Source: Bacteroidota bacterium
GTDB taxonomy: Bacteria; Bacteroidota; Bacteroidia; UKL13-3
Assembly (NCBI GenBank): GCA_947460565.1
Contig: CANHJJ010000077.1
Location: 1-7,606 of the forward strand
DNA: 7,606 nt
Direction: 5' to 3'
Positions within the stretch are counted from its first letter, which is position 1. The number at the start of each line of letters is the position of its first letter. Below are positions 7,499 to 7,606 of this stretch, piece after piece. The notes beneath the pieces are model-generated. The model saw only the letters and a program-made list of their open reading frames with translations, had not been told where the DNA came from and ran no database searches. The translations under genes were made by a program, and so were the position numbers.

Positions 7499-7606
7499 GT
7501 AACCACCTGCTCGTCCTTAGGTATTCAATACTTTAGAGAGGCTTGTTTTCTCGGGTAACCGAATTTACCCCCTCTCAATACAATTCATTTTATCGTAAAT
7601 CTTATG
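7499..7606. repeat. Inverted-repeat-rich non-coding stretch at the right edge
   Basis: GAGAGG (7536-7541) can pair with CCTCTC (7571-7576). Nested inside, GGGTAA (7553-7558) pairs with TTACCC (7565-7570) around a 6-base loop, leaving an 11-base bulge on one side. A short palindrome, GTATTCAATAC, is at 7521-7531. All reading frames are short; on the minus strand at most 13 residues enter from the window edge before a stop at 7565-7567. The stretch could be a structured RNA or recombinase arm sites; its identity is not known. Confidence 0.45.

Noticed and set aside
7479..7606. tmRNA (ssrA) or a complete tRNA on the minus strand
   Set aside because: The discriminator is G rather than the A of tmRNA, no tag sequence is visible, and neither the 5' acceptor strand nor the T-stem 5' strand can be found, so only a 3' fragment is supported.
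7565..7606. Minus-strand frame entering from the right edge and stopping after 13 residues
   Set aside because: It is too short to distinguish from chance; it could be the end of a gene outside the window, but nothing in the residues identifies one.

Overview
The window looks like a chromosomal segment of an AT-rich member of the Bacteroidota. Four things suggest this: a fused SpmA/SpmB-type nucleoside-recognition membrane protein, a Bacteroidota-style RseP with tandem PDZ domains, a DUF5117-type zinc metalloprotease lipoprotein, and promoters matching the TTTG / TAnnTTTG consensus of this phylum. Shine-Dalgarno sequences are essentially absent, which also fits. The exact genus cannot be read from the sequence.

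Layout: (1) 1-1396, minus strand: a gate/nucleoside-recognition (SpmA-SpmB fusion) protein whose C-terminus is cut by the window edge. (2) 1397-1637: a divergent intergenic region. (3) 1638-2984, plus: rseP, an intramembrane site-2 zinc protease, closed by a strong intrinsic terminator. (4) 3159-5687, plus: a large metzincin-type lipoprotein metalloprotease with its own consensus-like promoter and its own terminator. (5) 5837-6811, plus: a Fic AMP-transferase with an N-terminal self-inhibitory motif and a C-terminal excisionase-like helix-turn-helix. It is read from a perfect TAnnTTTG box so close to its GTG start that the mRNA is probably leaderless. (6) 6840-7382, minus: a small lipoprotein of unknown function, convergent with fic. 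(7) 7383-7606: a minus-strand terminator, a 3' fragment of a tRNA-Ser-like gene, and then about 100 bases of unexplained DNA rich in inverted repeats.

Each gene appears to be its own transcription unit, separated by terminators or by strand switches, so this is not one pathway. A loose common theme is the cell envelope: a membrane transporter-like protein, a membrane protease and two lipoproteins.

The most interesting spot is the right edge. Only the 3' half of a tRNA-Ser (T-stem 3' strand, acceptor 3' strand, G, CCA) survives, directly in front of a terminator, and the 5' half is replaced by unrelated sequence. This is the pattern expected at the distal attachment site of an element integrated into a tRNA gene. 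It would place chromosome to the left and an integrated element to the right, mostly outside the window. No CRISPR array, IS element or complete RNA gene was found.
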